A stretch of 64,000 nucleotides of DNA, from positions 27,898,665 through 27,962,664 of the forward strand of contig CM119265.1 of assembly GCA_051294375.1 (NCBI GenBank). Reading direction: 5' to 3'. This DNA is from Paraspadella gotoi (Eukaryota > Chaetognatha). Shown one piece after another: positions 10,136-22,314 of the stretch (its first letter is position 1; every line of letters starts with the position of its first letter). A program made the translations under genes and the position numbers. The notes below the pieces were generated by a model. That model was not told the origin of the DNA and searched no databases. It saw only the letters and a list, made by a program, of their open reading frames with translations.

Positions 10136-11285
10136 ATAAATTTGGCGAAGGGCGGCCTTTTTTTACGACCCGCCTCACCCAAAGCTCTTGCAAGCATCGT
10201 CAACGGTCTGGACCAAGCAGCGAGCTTGCCTTTACCCATCACGTCCATAATACGTATCATCTAAGTTCATTTGTTTCTAATTGTTTATTAAGCATTAATC
10301 AAGTGTATGTAAACTAATTAGTAGGAAATTGAGAAACCAACAATACTTTAAAAAGTCTTCATATTTAAGAAAACGAACTCAAAAATCTTTCGGAAAACTC
10401 TCGAAAAAAAAAAATATCGACTGCTGAATATTTTATTGCGCCATTTTCTTGAACGACTCTAACTCAACCTCAGACATAAAGGAAAAGACTATACACGCAC
10501 ATAAAGGGAAATAACCAAGTAGTTGATTGAGCAATCAATCATTCAATCAGTTAATTCATTATGTAAATAAATAATAATATCAAACTTAATAAGTCAACAC
10601 GTTTTAAATAATTTTACTCTCTTGTCGCCTCCGAACAATTTTTAGCACTTCTGTCAATCATGCACATGAACAAATAAATCCTTACAAGCAATCTCCCAAT
10701 CTAACCAAGCAAATAATGTCTCCTCAAATTCTCTCTCTCTTTCTCCGTCGTTCAGAACTGAAACGGCTTCTTCGTTTCCCTTCGGCGATGAGCATCAATC
10801 AACTCAGTTTTACTCTTTCAAACCAAAATCTTTTTTAGTCGCGGCAAGACGCTGGTTTTATAAGAAGCCGGTTGGTCAGTCAGTCTATGTAGATGTAATG
10901 TAAACAAATGAGAAGGATAAGCAGAAGATAACACAGGAAGGTTATAACACAATGAGGGTAGAAAATTAAAATATAATTAAAACAGGAATTATAATATAAA
11001 AATGAAAAAATTATTCCAGATCCAGATGAAACCCGATCTGGCAACAACACTTAGACGTAACTTATTGGGGGCAAGCCTTAAGTAATTGTGTTAACAAAAC
11101 TTAGAAAAGAAAGAATAAGAGAGAGAGATCCGCGACTAATGAAATAGTCCTTGTTTTTTATTGTTTTTTTTATTTAAACAAAAATTCGTTGCCAAAGTTT
11201 TCTTCCTCGTGGAACTTTTGCCAAAACGTCAGTCAAACTCATTGTAACAAAAAAACAGTTGGTCGAAGACGTTTACCTTAAGTAA
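10136..11285. other. Intron-like stretch, no confirmed exon
   Basis: A GC-richer patch at 10136-10250 (conserved in A2 and A3, minus-strand CTTTGGGTGAGG) could hide a short exon, but no frame is shared by the copies. The rest is AT-rich. A TATAAG at 10859 followed by GGTCAGTCAGTC is conserved in the copies, but the spacing is shorter than a usual TATA-to-start distance. Confidence 0.4.
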
Positions 11286-11498
11286 CTGATTAAGCGGAGA
11301 AATAAAGTTGGATTCAAATCGATTAAAATCCTTTATATCAATGAAGTCGACAATCCCGAAACGTGGCCGAGGATATTGTCGTTCGCCGATACTTTTATCC
11401 ACAAGAATCCACAGAAACTCCGTAATGGATCCAAATACATCCACATCAATAAGTTGACCATCTCAACTTACAACATCAATGGTCTACAGCCAAAGTAA
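11286..11498 (+). other. Possible plus-strand coding remnant conserved in A1-A3
   Basis: In A1 a plus-strand frame without ATG is open for 70 codons and reads KLTISTYNINGLQ near its end, shortly before a GTAAGG. The DNA is conserved in A2 (about 19690-19865) and A3 (about 23930-24125), but the open frame differs between copies through indels. KLTI...YNI could be the E-strand region of an Ig domain, yet it runs opposite to the main gene. It could be chance. Confidence 0.2.
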
Positions 11499-12088
11499 GG
11501 AATATCTCTATCGGTTCTCTGAAGAAAACGAAATCGGCTGATTGCTTCGTAAGAACATTGGCTGCTACAAAAGGAGCCACTATTTAGGGCGAAGCGACTG
11601 AGATATCGCCGCAGGAAATGTTACAAAGAAGAAAAATCATACTGTATGTTGTGTCAGTGAATGTGATTGATGTAGATTCAATTAGTTTTGTACCAGTATT
11701 TTTTTGTTTGAAAATTTTTCACGTGCTGCTTTTGAATATTTTCGGGTGTACAATCATCCTTAATCTAATTTAGACATTATTCTCCTCTGCCTGTTCTCAT
11801 CTCACACCTGTTTGTCTTCTGGCCAAATCTACTTTCAGGTCATCACTGACCAATTTTGGTGCACATCAGTTTTTTTATTCCATGCATACTTTGACTCCTT
11901 CATCGTTTTTTTCATTAATTCTTCTTTGTAGTCAGTCCAAAATAATTAAAAGGATCTTTACTTCTCATTCTTTTCATATACATATAATCTGTACCTATCT
12001 ATTTAACTGAACATACTCCAAACATATCACTTCCATGCCTTTCGCTTTAATCACACATTCACATCTCCGTTCGTTCTCTCATTCTCAC
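11499..12088. other. Presumed intron flanking exon C
   Basis: AT-rich sequence identical in layout to 24190-24670 (A3). A3 is almost base-for-base identical to A1 here, unlike its noisy first half. No exon is seen. Confidence 0.5.
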
Positions 12089-12352
12089 CGGAACGAAGCC
12101 CCGTGATCCTTGTAAGTCGGAGTGAGTTTGACGCTGCATCGCGTGTGATTGGCAAGTTTTCGCATCGGACGCCGTCGGGCGGATGACGCCGCAATTTGGC
12201 GCCGTTGCGGACCAGACGAGGCGCGCACGGACCGGATGTGAGGAAGCCGGATAGGAGGAGGAGGAGGTGGAGGAGGAGGAAGAGGAGGGCGGCGGAAGGG
12301 AGGAGGGGACGAGGAATGGCGGAGGAAGAGGAGGATGAGGAGGAGGGGCGGC
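12089..12352 (-). CDS. Exon C of the Ig-like gene, copy in A1 (frame-disturbed)
   Basis: Minus strand: the donor GTGAGA begins at 12088. The only AG before the coding part is the CTCAAAG ending at 12353, because the intervening 110 bases are a TCC-rich tract without AG. Starting there with two bases fits exon B's one-base end. The tract encodes a Ser/Pro-rich linker, then SGFLTSG, an Ig-type Trp region and DHG near the end. In A1 single-base losses shift the frame within the Ig-like part; A3 keeps it open. The usual B-strand Cys is not visible before the Trp, so the domain is incomplete or misassembled. Confidence 0.4.
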
Positions 12353-12420
12353 CTTTGAGTTGTTGATAGCGATAAGGGGCGTGGAGGTGAGACGACAACT
12401 GAGAGTGTTTCTTGACCTGA

Positions 12421-12790
12421 GGGTTAGATAGGGGTTGGATAGAGGTGGGGATAGAGTCGGGAAGGGGTTTGGATAGAGGTGAAGATAGGGTCGGGAAAGG
12501 GTTTGGATAGAAGTGGGGATAGGGGTCGGAAAGGGGTTTGGATAGAGGTGGGATAGGGGTCGGGAAAGGGGTTTGGATAGAGGTGGAGATAGGGTCGGGA
12601 AGGGGTTTGGAAAGAGGTGGGGATAGGAGTCGGGAAAGGGGTTTGGATAGAAGTGGGGATAGGTCGGAAAGGGGTTTGGATAGAGGTAGGGATAGGATCG
12701 AGAAAGGGGTTTGAATAGAGGTGGGGATAGGGTCGAGAAAGGGGTTTGGATAGAGGTGAGGATAGAGTTGGGGAAAGGGTGGAGATAGGG
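12421..12790. repeat. G-rich minisatellite, unit about 36 bp
   Basis: About ten units of the type GGGTTTGGATAGAGGTGGGG plus ATAGGGTCGGGAAAGG. It lies next to exon C in A1, A2 (20900-21098) and A3 (resumes at 26292). The open frame on the minus strand is a Pro/Thr/Ser repeat and not a gene. Confidence 0.9.
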
Positions 12791-12949
12791 ATTTGATAGG
12801 ATGTGAATTTTAAGGATGGAAGAATAAAGTAATCTTCATCTACTAATTGAGAGGTCAAAAAATTATTGCATCATTAAATTGTAAGGGAAGGCAGGTACTC
12901 TGAAGGAAATAAATTACCATATTTTTAGAGAGACTCAATTGTAAGCTTG

Positions 12950-13030
12950 CAGGGTCCTGCTATGTTATTATTCTGTAAGAGGGATGCTGGCTTAACCAAC
13001 CATAAACCGTCCAAAGTCAGGGGTAAGATA
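12950..13030. repeat. Dispersed 80-bp motif, copy 3
   Basis: CAGGGTCCTGCTATGTTATT at the start and AAAGTCAGGGGTAAGATA at the end. Here the GGGCAAGA of other copies reads GGGTAAGA, a possible splice donor. Confidence 0.75.
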
Positions 13031-13367
13031 TAATATTTATTGAATGAATGGATATTTTTGTATTGGTCGCACTAATTTCATAAAATGGGAGAAAGATAAT
13101 TTTAGTGATAAAAAAGTGAAGAAAAAGATAATAAGGAAATAATGTTAAAAAAAACAGGAGAGTAAAAATAGATTAATATATGTAAAGCTTAGTAAGATTA
13201 TAAAAAGTAATAGAGAAATAAAACGTTTAAAATCGGATATCGTGGGGAAAAAGGAAGAGAGATTTGACAGCTGGATATAAAAGATTTACAATATTTTTTT
13301 AGGCATTATTAAAGTTAATTATATGGAGTTCATAAACTAGACTGAGTAAGTTTTGATTTAAAACTTG

Positions 13368-13449
13368 CAAGGACCTGCTATGTCATTATCTTGTATGAGT
13401 GAGGAAGGCCTTAAACCACCAAAGCCATTCCAAAGTCAGGGGCAAGATA
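13368..13449. repeat. Dispersed 80-bp motif, copy 4
   Basis: GCAAGGACCTGCTATGTCATT to CAAAGTCAGGGGCAAGATA, the same position in block A as the copy at 6471. A plus-strand frame runs through it, but that frame is not kept in the other copies. Confidence 0.7.
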
Positions 13450-14109
13450 GCTTATTAATAAATGCTAGCATCACAGGAACGATTGTAATGTTTCTATTAT
13501 TTGTAGGTAGGGCAGAGAGGATGTTAAAAAACAAAAAAGTGCCATCTCTGAAACCTAGAAAATCTAGAGTATACCCATGAGACTCTTAATGTGGTAGGTC
13601 AGCAAAATCCGATCAAAGCAGGATTTTTTAAATGCTATTTAAGGTTTTTTTTTTAATTTTTTTTAATACTTTAATAGTTTTAATGAATATGCTTATGATT
13701 TGAATGTATATATGTCTATCGTTATCTACAAAGCATAAGCTTTAATATGAGAACTCTAATAAAAACTTTATTGTTGTTCCACGAAAATTTTCGTTTTTAA
13801 TTAATGAGAACTCTCTTTAAAATTAATAATCTTTGTTTACTATTATTATGATTTGATTTTATATATATTTTTAATTGGTTTTAAGTCCTAATAAGTAGAA
13901 CCACATTTTTATCTGTATCTATTTGTATATTTTAAGAAATTATCCATTTGGAAGTACTTATTAAAAAATTGTTTAAAAAAATTATAATAAGTCAGAGAAA
14001 AAAAAGATAAAAGTTTCTTATATTTTGTTTTACGAAAAAAAGAGCAAAAATGAAAAAAATAAAAATGAAGAAACAAAAAAACAAACAAAAGAATGAGAGA
14101 AGTTAAACT

Positions 14110-14141
14110 CAGTGGGAGAGAGAGGGAGAGAGAGAGATAGT

Positions 14142-14179
<38 letters not shown>

Positions 14180-14507
14180 GAGGGAGAGTTGGAGAGAGAG
14201 TTAGAGTGAGGTAGAGAGAGAGGGGGAAACAGAGTAAAAGGGAAACATAGAGAGAGAGAGTTATAGAGAAAGTTAGAGAGAGAGAGGGAGAGAAAGAGCA
14301 AGAGAGGGGAAGAGAAGAGTGAGAGGGAGAACAGAGAGAGAGCATATTAGAATTGCAATTGGAGGAGAACGAAAAATTGTTGAACATCAGTCGGCAAACT
14401 TGCTTTTCAGAGTCGAAGGCAAGTGAGATGGGGGGGGCGGAAGGGGGAGGCCGATGGGGGAAGAGTAAGTGAAGAAATTGCAGGGATTTCTTGCGTATTG
14501 TGTCGAC

Positions 14508-14540
<33 letters not shown>

Positions 14541-14610
14541 GAGAGAGCAGAGAGCAGAGAGAGAGAGAGAGAGACGAGAAGGAGAGAGAGCAGAAGAGAG
14601 AGAGAGAGAC
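14110..14610. repeat. (GA)n-rich tracts of A2
   Basis: GA tracts at 14110-14335 and 14512-14610 are the A2 counterparts of 7210-7752. C substitutions and inserted bases interrupt them. Confidence 0.85.
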
Positions 14611-14829
14611 ATATTATTTTAACGAGGCTGAGCTTGACGGAGGCGACAGAACTCAACGACAAAAACTAAACGACAAACAACAGGAAATTAAGGATAATTT
14701 TTATAATTTTCTAATCATTTCGTCGCAAACCGCTTGTCTTTCCAACGGCTGAAACACGAGACGAAGTCGCACCATGAATTTGTCGCGATGCAGACACCGC
14801 ATGGACCAATTAACACAAAAACGTCCCGA

Positions 14830-15140
14830 CGACGACCACAATGACAAGATTGATGAGAGACGACGCGACCACAATGAAATGAATGACGACCAGGACGATG
14901 AACACGACCACAATGACAATTGCACACTGACGACCACGACTATGACGAGAAATGACCAAACCAAAATGACAATAATGACGACAACGAACGAGAACACCAA
15001 ATCGACAAAGAATGACAACAACACACAATGACAAATGATTGGACGCGAACGTCGACGACCACAAATGAACATGATGACGACAACGACGATGACGACGCCA
15101 CAATGACAATGATGACGACAACGACGACAACAATGACAAA
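14830..15140. repeat. GAC/ACA/ATGATG minisatellite of A2
   Basis: This corresponds to 7880-8345 but has fewer recognisable units and more irregular spacing. Confidence 0.85.
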
Positions 15141-15273
15141 ACGCAAGCGACCCATGAATCGACAGACGAGACCAATACATGTGACAAAGACTTACAACAC
15201 GTCTCTCACCAGATATTCAGATCATTTCGACACACAATGAAGACCACAAACCACGGCGCGTCAACGTCTCCAC

Positions 15274-15430
15274 CAGAGTTGGGTGTGGAGTCCAAATCGT
15301 AAGAAAGGCCTGCCGTTTTGTCTGCATTCAATTCTGGGGGGGAAGTTTGACCTTGAACGTCCGTTGCAAGCCGGCAAGAAGGAAGTAGGATTGGAGTAGT
15401 TTCCAGTGGTCGATGAAACTCAGTTGACAT
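15274..15430 (-). CDS. Exon D, copy in A2 (noisy)
   Basis: The same CATCCAG acceptor (ending at 15431) and a GTGGAG donor (starting 15273) bound 157 bp, compared with 144 in A1. The 3' frame again reads LSYDLDSTPNS. Extra bases break the frame in the middle. It is probably a duplicated or assembly-duplicated copy of exon D. Confidence 0.3.
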
Positions 15431-15645
15431 CTGGATGGGATGGGTGGATTCGGGTGGGTGGGATGGGGGAAACGAGAGGGAAGGGGGTTAAAGTGGAATT
15501 GGGGGAAGAGAGGGAGGAGAGGATAAAAGGGACGTAGGGTGAGTTACCAATTAAGAGAGGAAAACATGAATTAAATTATAAAATAGTCGCATTAAAAAAG
15601 AGTTAACAGTAAATGAAGGCCTGTATTAAGTGTCCCTCGATTTGA

Positions 15646-15710
15646 AAGCTTGTTGATTCTGTAAGTTACAATATTGTAAGAGGGATGGAAGGTTGTAACC
15701 CACCAAAAGT
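15646..15710. repeat. Diverged copy of the dispersed 80-bp motif (A2)
   Basis: Counterpart of 8766-8830, with TACAATATTGTAAGAGGGATGG and AACCCACCAAAAG. The TTGTAAGAG core is better preserved here. Confidence 0.5.
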
Positions 15711-16209
15711 TAAAATTTACATTCATTGTAACTATTTCAGGTAACAATACAATCGCCTTCATATTCGGAATTTTCAACCCGGAAAATAAATTCGAACAAG
15801 AAAAAGAATTTTGTCGAAACTATTTTTTTTAATTTTGGGATTTTTTTTTCTCTCGAATTTTTTATTAGACAGAAAATAAATTGGGTTTTCGAATTTTTAG
15901 GGTGACGAGCCACGCTGGGGCGGAATTTCAGAGGCTCTGAAAACACCTCTACTCTCTTTTTTTCCCTTTTTTGCATAGAGCAAATACAGAGAGAGAGAGA
16001 CAGACGAGACGAGAGAGAGAGGAGAGAGAGAGCAGACGAGAGAGAGAGAGGAAGAGAGAGAGACGAGAGAGAGAGAGAGAGAGAGAAAGAGATTGGTAAG
16101 AGAGAACACCGTTTTTCTGTCGATTTGATTTTTATAGAATGAACATTAATTTTTCGATTTCACTCAACAAACCACACGCAACTACCTTTTGGAGTACCTG
16201 AGAGAGATA

Positions 16210-16241
<32 letters not shown>

Positions 16242-16729
16242 AGGAAGAGTAAAAAAGAAGGAGAAGAGCAAAAAGGAAGAGAGAGAGAAAATCATGTTTT
16301 GCTTAATTCTGGCATGACGCCACGCCCTACAAAACAATCGAAATATTTCCGTCGCCGATCTTAGATCATAACATTTACTGTCGTTGTACTGTAAGTGTGA
16401 CTATTCTGTTTTTTATGTTTACTCTTCAGTTTAACCTATTCGGTCTTTTTTTAATTTTCGTTAATATAATATATAATGATAATATAAAATTTTAAGTTAT
16501 ATAACTTCATCATCAACATCATCATCAGAATCATCCTGCATATGCATTATCATCATCAAATTTTTTGCAATAGTTTTTGCTTATTTGTTATTTTTAAATT
16601 TTTTTGACTTTTTGACTAGATTTCTTCTCTTCATTTTTTTTAAATGTTTATTATTTCTTTTTTCAATTCTTTCTTTCCTTCTTCTTATGCCTTTTTCTTA
16701 TCTTCCTTCTTCCTCTTATCTCCTCCTCC

Positions 16730-18365
16730 CCTTCTCCTTCGTCCATCCTCTCCCTCCTCTCCCAAACCATTTTCTTGTCTCCTCAATCCTCTTCCTTCTC
16801 TCCTCTCCTTTCTTCCTCCCCTTCCTTCCTCTTCTTTCCTCTTCCCTTCCTTCTCCCAAACCCATTTTCATTGTCTCCTCTCCTTTCCTTCTCTCTCTCC
16901 GATCTTCTCCTCCCCCCTTCCTCCTCTTCTTCCTCTCCCCTCCTTCTGCCAAAAAACCCATTTTCTTGTCTTCCTCCTCTCTTCTTCTCTTCCTCTCCTC
17001 TTCTTCCTCCCCTTCTCTCTATTCTTTCCTCTTCCCTCCTTCCCCAAACCCATGTTTCACTTGTCTGCCTCCTCCTCTCCCTCTCTATCGCTCCTCCTCT
17101 TCCTCTCACTCCTTTCTCCTCTTCTTTCCTCTTCCCCTCCCCTCGCCAAACCCATTTTTCTTGTCTCTCCTCGCTCTTCCTTCTCTTCCTCCTCCTCTTC
17201 TTCCTCCGCCTTACCTCTCTTCTTTCCTCTTCCCCTGCCTTCTCCCGAAACACCATTTTCTTGTCTCCTGCCTCTCTTCCCTCTCGTTTCTCCTCCTCTT
17301 CCTCTTCCCCTTCCTCCTCTTTCTTTCTCTTGCCCCTCTTCTCGCAAACCATTCTTGTCTCCTCTCCTCTTCTTCTCTTCCTCCTGCTCTTCCTCCTCCC
17401 TTCCTCCTCTTCTTTCCTCTTCCCCTCCTTTTTCCCAAACAACATTTCTTGTCTCGCTCTCCTCTTCCCCCTGTCTCCTCCTTTCCTCCTCCCCCTTCTC
17501 CCTCTTCTTTCTCTTCCCTCCTTCTCCCAAACCCATTTTCTTGTCTCTCCTCCTCTTGACTTACACTCTCCTCCTCCTCTTCCTTCCTCCCCGCTTCTCC
17601 TGCTTCTTTGCGCTCTTCCCCTCCTTCCCCAAACCCATTTTCCCTTGTCTCTCTCTCCTCTCCTTCTCTTCTCCTCCTCTTCCTCCCTCCCCTTCCTCCT
17701 CTTTTTCCCTCTTTTCCCCTCCTTCTCCCAAACCATTTTCTTGTCTGCCTCCTCCCTTCCTTCTCTGTCTCCTCTCATTCCTACCTGCCCCTTCCCTCGC
17801 TCTTCTTTCCTCTTCCCATCCTTTCTCTCTCCCCAACCCATTTTCTTGTCTCCTCCTCCTCTTCCCTTCTTTTCCCTCCTCCTCTCTCCTACCCCTTTCT
17901 CCTCTTCTTTCCTCTCGCCTCCTTCTCCCAAACCCATTTTCTTGTAATCTCCTCTCTTCCTTCTCTTCCTCCCTCCTGCTTCCTCCTCCCCTTCCTCCTC
18001 TGTCCTTCTTTCCCCTCCTTCTCCCAAACCCATTTTTCTTGTCTCTCACTCCTCTTCCTCTTCCTCTCCTCTCTTCCTCCCTCTCTTTCTTCTCTTCCCC
18101 TCCTTCTTCCAAACCATTTTCTTGTCCCTCCTCCTCTTCTCTCTCCTCCTCCTTTTCCTCTTCTCCTCTTCTTTTCCTCTCCCCTCCTCTCCCAAACCAT
18201 TTTCCTGTCTCTACTCCTTCCTTCTTCCTCTCCTCTTCCTCCTCCTCTTCCTCCCTCTTCTGCCCTTCCCTCTCTCGACTCTTCTTTCTCTCTCCTGCTT
18301 CCTCTCTTCCTTTCTCCTCCTGCTTCTTGGCTCTCCAAACGCTCATTTTCCTTGTCTCCTCCGCC
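16730..18365. repeat. Expanded pyrimidine VNTR, about 16 units (A2)
   Basis: About sixteen units of roughly 95 bp, each with a CCAAACCCATTTTCTTGTCT-like start, give a homopyrimidine-rich stretch over 1.6 kb. Frames of up to 583 codons on the plus strand and 416 on the minus strand are translations of this array. They contain no domain and shift with every indel. Confidence 0.9.
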
Positions 18366-20521
18366 ATAATTTGGCGAAGGGCGGCCTTTTTTTAACGAGA
18401 AACCCGGCCCTCACACCAAAAGGCTTCCTTTTTGCCAAGGCCCACATCGGGTCAACGGTCTGGACCAAGCAGCGAGGCTTGCCTTTACCATCACGTCCAT
18501 AATTACGTATCATCTTAAGTTCCATTCTGTTTCTAATTGGTTTAATAAGCATTTAATCAAGTGTATGTAAACTAAGTTAGTAGGTAAATTGAGAAACCAA
18601 CAATACTTTAAAAATGTCTTCCAATATTTAAAGAAAACCGAATCAAATCTTTCGGAAAAACTCGTCGACAAAAAAAAATATGACTGCTGAATATTTTATT
18701 GGCGCCCATTTTCCTTGAACGACTTCTAACTCAACCTCAGACCATAAAAGGGAAAAAAGAAAAAAACTTATACACGCACATAAGAGGGACAATAACCAAG
18801 AGTTGATTGGAGCAATCAATACCTTCAATCAGTTTCATTCATTATGTAAATAAATAATATTATTCAAATACTTTAAAATAGTCAACCACGTTTTAAATAA
18901 TTTTACTCTCTTAGTCGCTCCGCGAACAATTTTTAGCACTTCTGTCATTCAATGCACAATGAACAAATATAATGCCTTACAAGCAATTCTCCTCAATCTA
19001 ACCAAGCAAATAATTCTCCCTAAATCTCTCTCTCTTTCTCCACGTCGTTCAGACTGAAACGGGCTTCTTCGTTTTCCCTTCGGCCGGATGAGCATCAATC
19101 ACTCGTTTTTAGCTCTTCAAACCAAAATCTTTTTTTTAGTCGCGGGCAAGACGGCTGTTTTATAAGAAAGCCGGTTGGTCTAGTCAGTCTTATGTAGATT
19201 GTTATGTAAACAAATGCAGAAGGAAAAGCCAGAAAGACTAACAGGAGGCAGGAAAAAGAAAATGTTTAAATACAATGAGGGTCAGAAAATTAAATATATA
19301 AATTACACACACAGGAATTATGAATATAAAATATTGAAAAAAATTTTCCAGATCCAGATGAAAACGCCGAATCTTGGCAACAAACCACTTAGACGTAACT
19401 TATTGGGCAGTATGCGGGCGCAGCGCTTAAGTAATTGTTGTTAACAAAGACTTAGAAAAGTAAAGAATAAGAGGAAGAGATCGCGGCTAATGAAATAGTC
19501 CCTTGTTTTTGTTATGTGTTTTTTTTCTTATTAAAAAAAATTCGTTGCCAAAGTTTTCTTCCTCGTGGAACTTTGCGCCAAAACGTCAGTTCAAACTCAT
19601 TTGTAACAAAAAAACAGTTTTGGTCGAAGAACGTTTAACGCTTAGTAACTGTTACAGCGGAGAGAAAATAATAGTTGGATTAAATCGCATTAAAATCCTT
19701 TTATTCATGAAGTCGAAATCCCGAACGTGGCCCGAGGATATCTGTCGTTCGCCGATACTTTTATCCACAGAATTCCACAGAAGTCACGTAAATGGATCAA
19801 ATACATCCCACATCCAATAAAGTTGACCATCCTCAACTTACAAACATCAATGGTCTACAGCGAAGTAGAAGGAATATCCTCTATGCGGTTCTCAGTGAAG
19901 AAAACGAAAATCGGCTGATTGCTTCGTGCGTAAGAACATTGGCTGCTACAAAGGGCCCTGGGGAAGCATAAATCGGAGATTAAAAACATATCTGTAATGT
20001 TGTCAGTGAATGTGATTGATGTAGATTCAATTAGTTTTTGTACCAGTATTTTTTGTTTTTGAATTTAATTCACATGTGCTGCTTTTGAATATTTTTCGGG
20101 TGTACCATCATCCTTATCTAGATTTAGACATTATTCCTCCTCCTCTGCCTTGTTCTCATCTCAGCACACGACTGTTTGTCTTCTTGGGCCAAAATCTAAC
20201 TTTCTAGGTCATCACTTGACCCAGTTTTTTGGTGCACATTGTCATCTTTTTTTATTCCATATGCATACTTTTGACTCTCTTCACATCGTTTTTTTTATTA
20301 ATTCTTCTTCTTTGTGTCAGATCCACAATAAATTAAGTCTATTCAAAGAGTGACGTCGGGAGATTTCTGTCTATGAAGTTCTTATTCAAATATACATATA
20401 AGTCTGTACTATCTATTTAACTAACTGAACATACTCCAAAACATATTACTTCCATTGCCTTTCGGCTTTAATAATATCTCACACATTCACTACTTCCCGT
20501 TCGTTCTCTCTATTCTCATGC

Positions 20522-20832
20522 CGGAAACGAAAGCCCGTGTAATCCTTGTAAGTCGGCAGTCGAGTTTGACGCTTGGCAATCGCGTGTGATTGGCAAAGTT
20601 TTCGCGATCGGACGGCTGCGTCCGGTGGCGGATGACGCGCTCGGCAATTTGGCGCCGTTGCGGGACCAGACGGAGGCGCCGCACGGACACCGGGGATGTG
20701 AGGAAGTACCGTGATGAGGAGCGGAGGATAGGAGGTGGAGGATGGAGGAAGAGGAGGGGCGGCGCGAAGGGGCAGGAGGGGACGAGGAATGGCGGGAGGA
20801 GAGATAGGGATGAGAGGAGGAGGGGCGGGGGC
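20522..20832 (-). pseudogene. Exon C, copy in A2 (broken)
   Basis: This is homologous to 12089-12352, but the donor GT reads GC with an extra base, and many inserted bases shift the frame. The AAAG acceptor at 20833-20834 is kept. It could be a decayed duplicate or a badly corrected copy of the same exon. Confidence 0.5.
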
Positions 20833-20899
20833 CTTTGAGTTGTTTGATTAGCGATAGCGGGGCGTAGGAGGTGAGACGACACACGAGAGTGGGTTTCTA

Positions 20900-21198
20900 T
20901 GACCAGTGAGGGTTAGGATAAGGGGTTTGGATAGGAGGTGGGCGATAGGAGTCGGGAAAGTGGGTTTGGATAGAGGTGAAGATTAGGGGTGGTGGGAAGG
21001 GGTTAGGTTTGGATAGAAGTGGGGGATAAGGGGGTCGGGAAAGGGGTTTTGGATAGAAGCTGGGGATAGGGGACCTCGCCGGGAAAGGAGGGTTTGGANN
21101 NNNNNNNNNNNNNNNNNNNNNNNNNNNNNNNNNNNNNNNNNNNNNNNNNNNNNNNNNNNNNNNNNNNNNNNNNNNNNNNNNNNNNNNNNNNNNNNNNN
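20900..21198. repeat. G-rich minisatellite of A2 ending in a 100-N gap
   Basis: Units of the 36-bp GGATAGGGGTCGGGAAAGG type run to 21098, then N to 21198. Sequence resumes at a point equivalent to 8838 in A1, so the gap joins two block A copies out of register. Confidence 0.85.
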
Positions 21199-22314
21199 AA
21201 TTTAACATTCATTGTAACTATTTCAGGTACATACGACTCGGTCCTTTCGATATTTTCAACCCCGGAAATCAAATTCGACATGAAAAAATTTATGTTTCGA
21301 AACTTTTTCTTTCATTTTGGGATTTTTTTTCTCTTCGAATTTTTATTAAAACAGGAAAATAAATTGGGTTTTCGAATTTATTAGGGTGACGCAGCATGGG
21401 GCGAGACATTTCAGAAGGCTCTGAAAAAACATTCTCTTTATTTTTCTGTTTTTGATAAGAAATACAGAGAGAGAGAGACGGAGAGAGAGATCAGACGACG
21501 CGAGAGAGAGAGAGACCGGGAGGAGGGACGAGAGATAGAGAGAGAGAGAGAGAGAGAGGACGAGAGAGATTGCTAGAGCAGGGAAACGTTTTTCTGGTCG
21601 ATTTGATTTATAGAAATGAACATTATTTTTTCGATTTCACTCACAAACCCACGCAACTACCTTCTGGAGTACCTTGAGCAGAATGAGAGAGAGAGAGACG
21701 ACGACGAGACCACGCACGTCAGGGACGAGAACGAGAGAGAGAGAGAGAGAGAGAGAGTAAAAAAAGAAGGAGAGAGGAAAAAGCAAATGAGACGCAGAGA
21801 GAAAACCAGTGTTTTGCTTAATTGGCATGACGCCACGGCCCACAAAACAAATCGAAATATTTCCGTCCCAAGATCTTTAGAAATCATAAAATTGTATTGC
21901 GTTGTACTGTAGTAGTGACTATTTCTTGTTTTATGTTTTACTCTTCACAGTTAAACTATGTCGGGTCTTTTTTAATTTCGTTAATATTAATATAAATATA
22001 AATAATAATAAAAATTTTAATTTCATTATAACTTCATTTCAATCAGTCTCACTCATCATCATCATCATCTCAGAATCACATCATTCTCATCATTATCATC
22101 ATCACAGTCATTTTTTTTGCAGATAGTTTTCTTATTGTTATTTTTATTTTTTTGAACTTTCTTGACCTCTAGATTTCTTCTCTTCATTTTTAAAATTTTA
22201 TATTTTCTTTTTTTTCAGTCTTTCTTTCTTCGTCTTTACCTTTTTCCTTATCTTCCTTTCTTCCTCCTTTCTCCTTTCTCCGCCTTCCTCCTCTGCCATC
22301 CCTCCTTCCCCTCC

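Larger units (their letters stand above)
6338..13237. repeat. Segmental duplication block A, copy A1
   Basis: This 6.9 kb block begins near TCGTGGGGAAAAAGG and ends at AAAATCGGATA, where copy A2 starts with the same opening sequence. It contains, in order, an AT-rich part, GA tracts, the GACCACAATGACAATGATGAC minisatellite, exon D, further GA tracts, the pyrimidine VNTR, exon C and a G-rich minisatellite. Copies A2, A3 and A4 keep the same order. A1 is comparatively clean, with few stray bases. In A3 the sequence continues past the point where A1 ends, so the A1/A2 junction is the novel join. Confidence 0.85.
13238..21098. repeat. Segmental duplication block A, copy A2
   Basis: This is a direct tandem copy of A1, longer because the pyrimidine VNTR has about sixteen units and because many extra single bases are scattered through it. 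It ends in the G-rich minisatellite at a 100-N gap (21099-21198). The indel pattern looks like uncorrected long-read consensus. Confidence 0.85.

Noticed and set aside
10850-10890. TATAAG followed by TCAGTCAGTC as a core promoter
   Set aside because: Spacing is about 19-23 bases, shorter than the usual 28-32, and no plus-strand first exon follows.
12424-12858. Minus-strand frame with Pro-Thr-Ser repeat units
   Set aside because: Produced by the 36-bp G-rich minisatellite. It is interrupted in the other copies.
15206-15430. Complete 74-codon minus-strand ORF as a stand-alone gene
   Set aside because: It starts at the ATG formed by the exon D acceptor junction and continues past the donor. 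The exon interpretation explains it better.
16644-18395. Open frame of 583 codons on the plus strand, with a 416-codon frame on the minus strand
   Set aside because: Both are translations of the 95-bp pyrimidine VNTR. They are Ser/Pro/Leu/Phe or Arg/Glu/Gly only, contain no domain, and exist because C/T or A/G sequence lacks stop codons.
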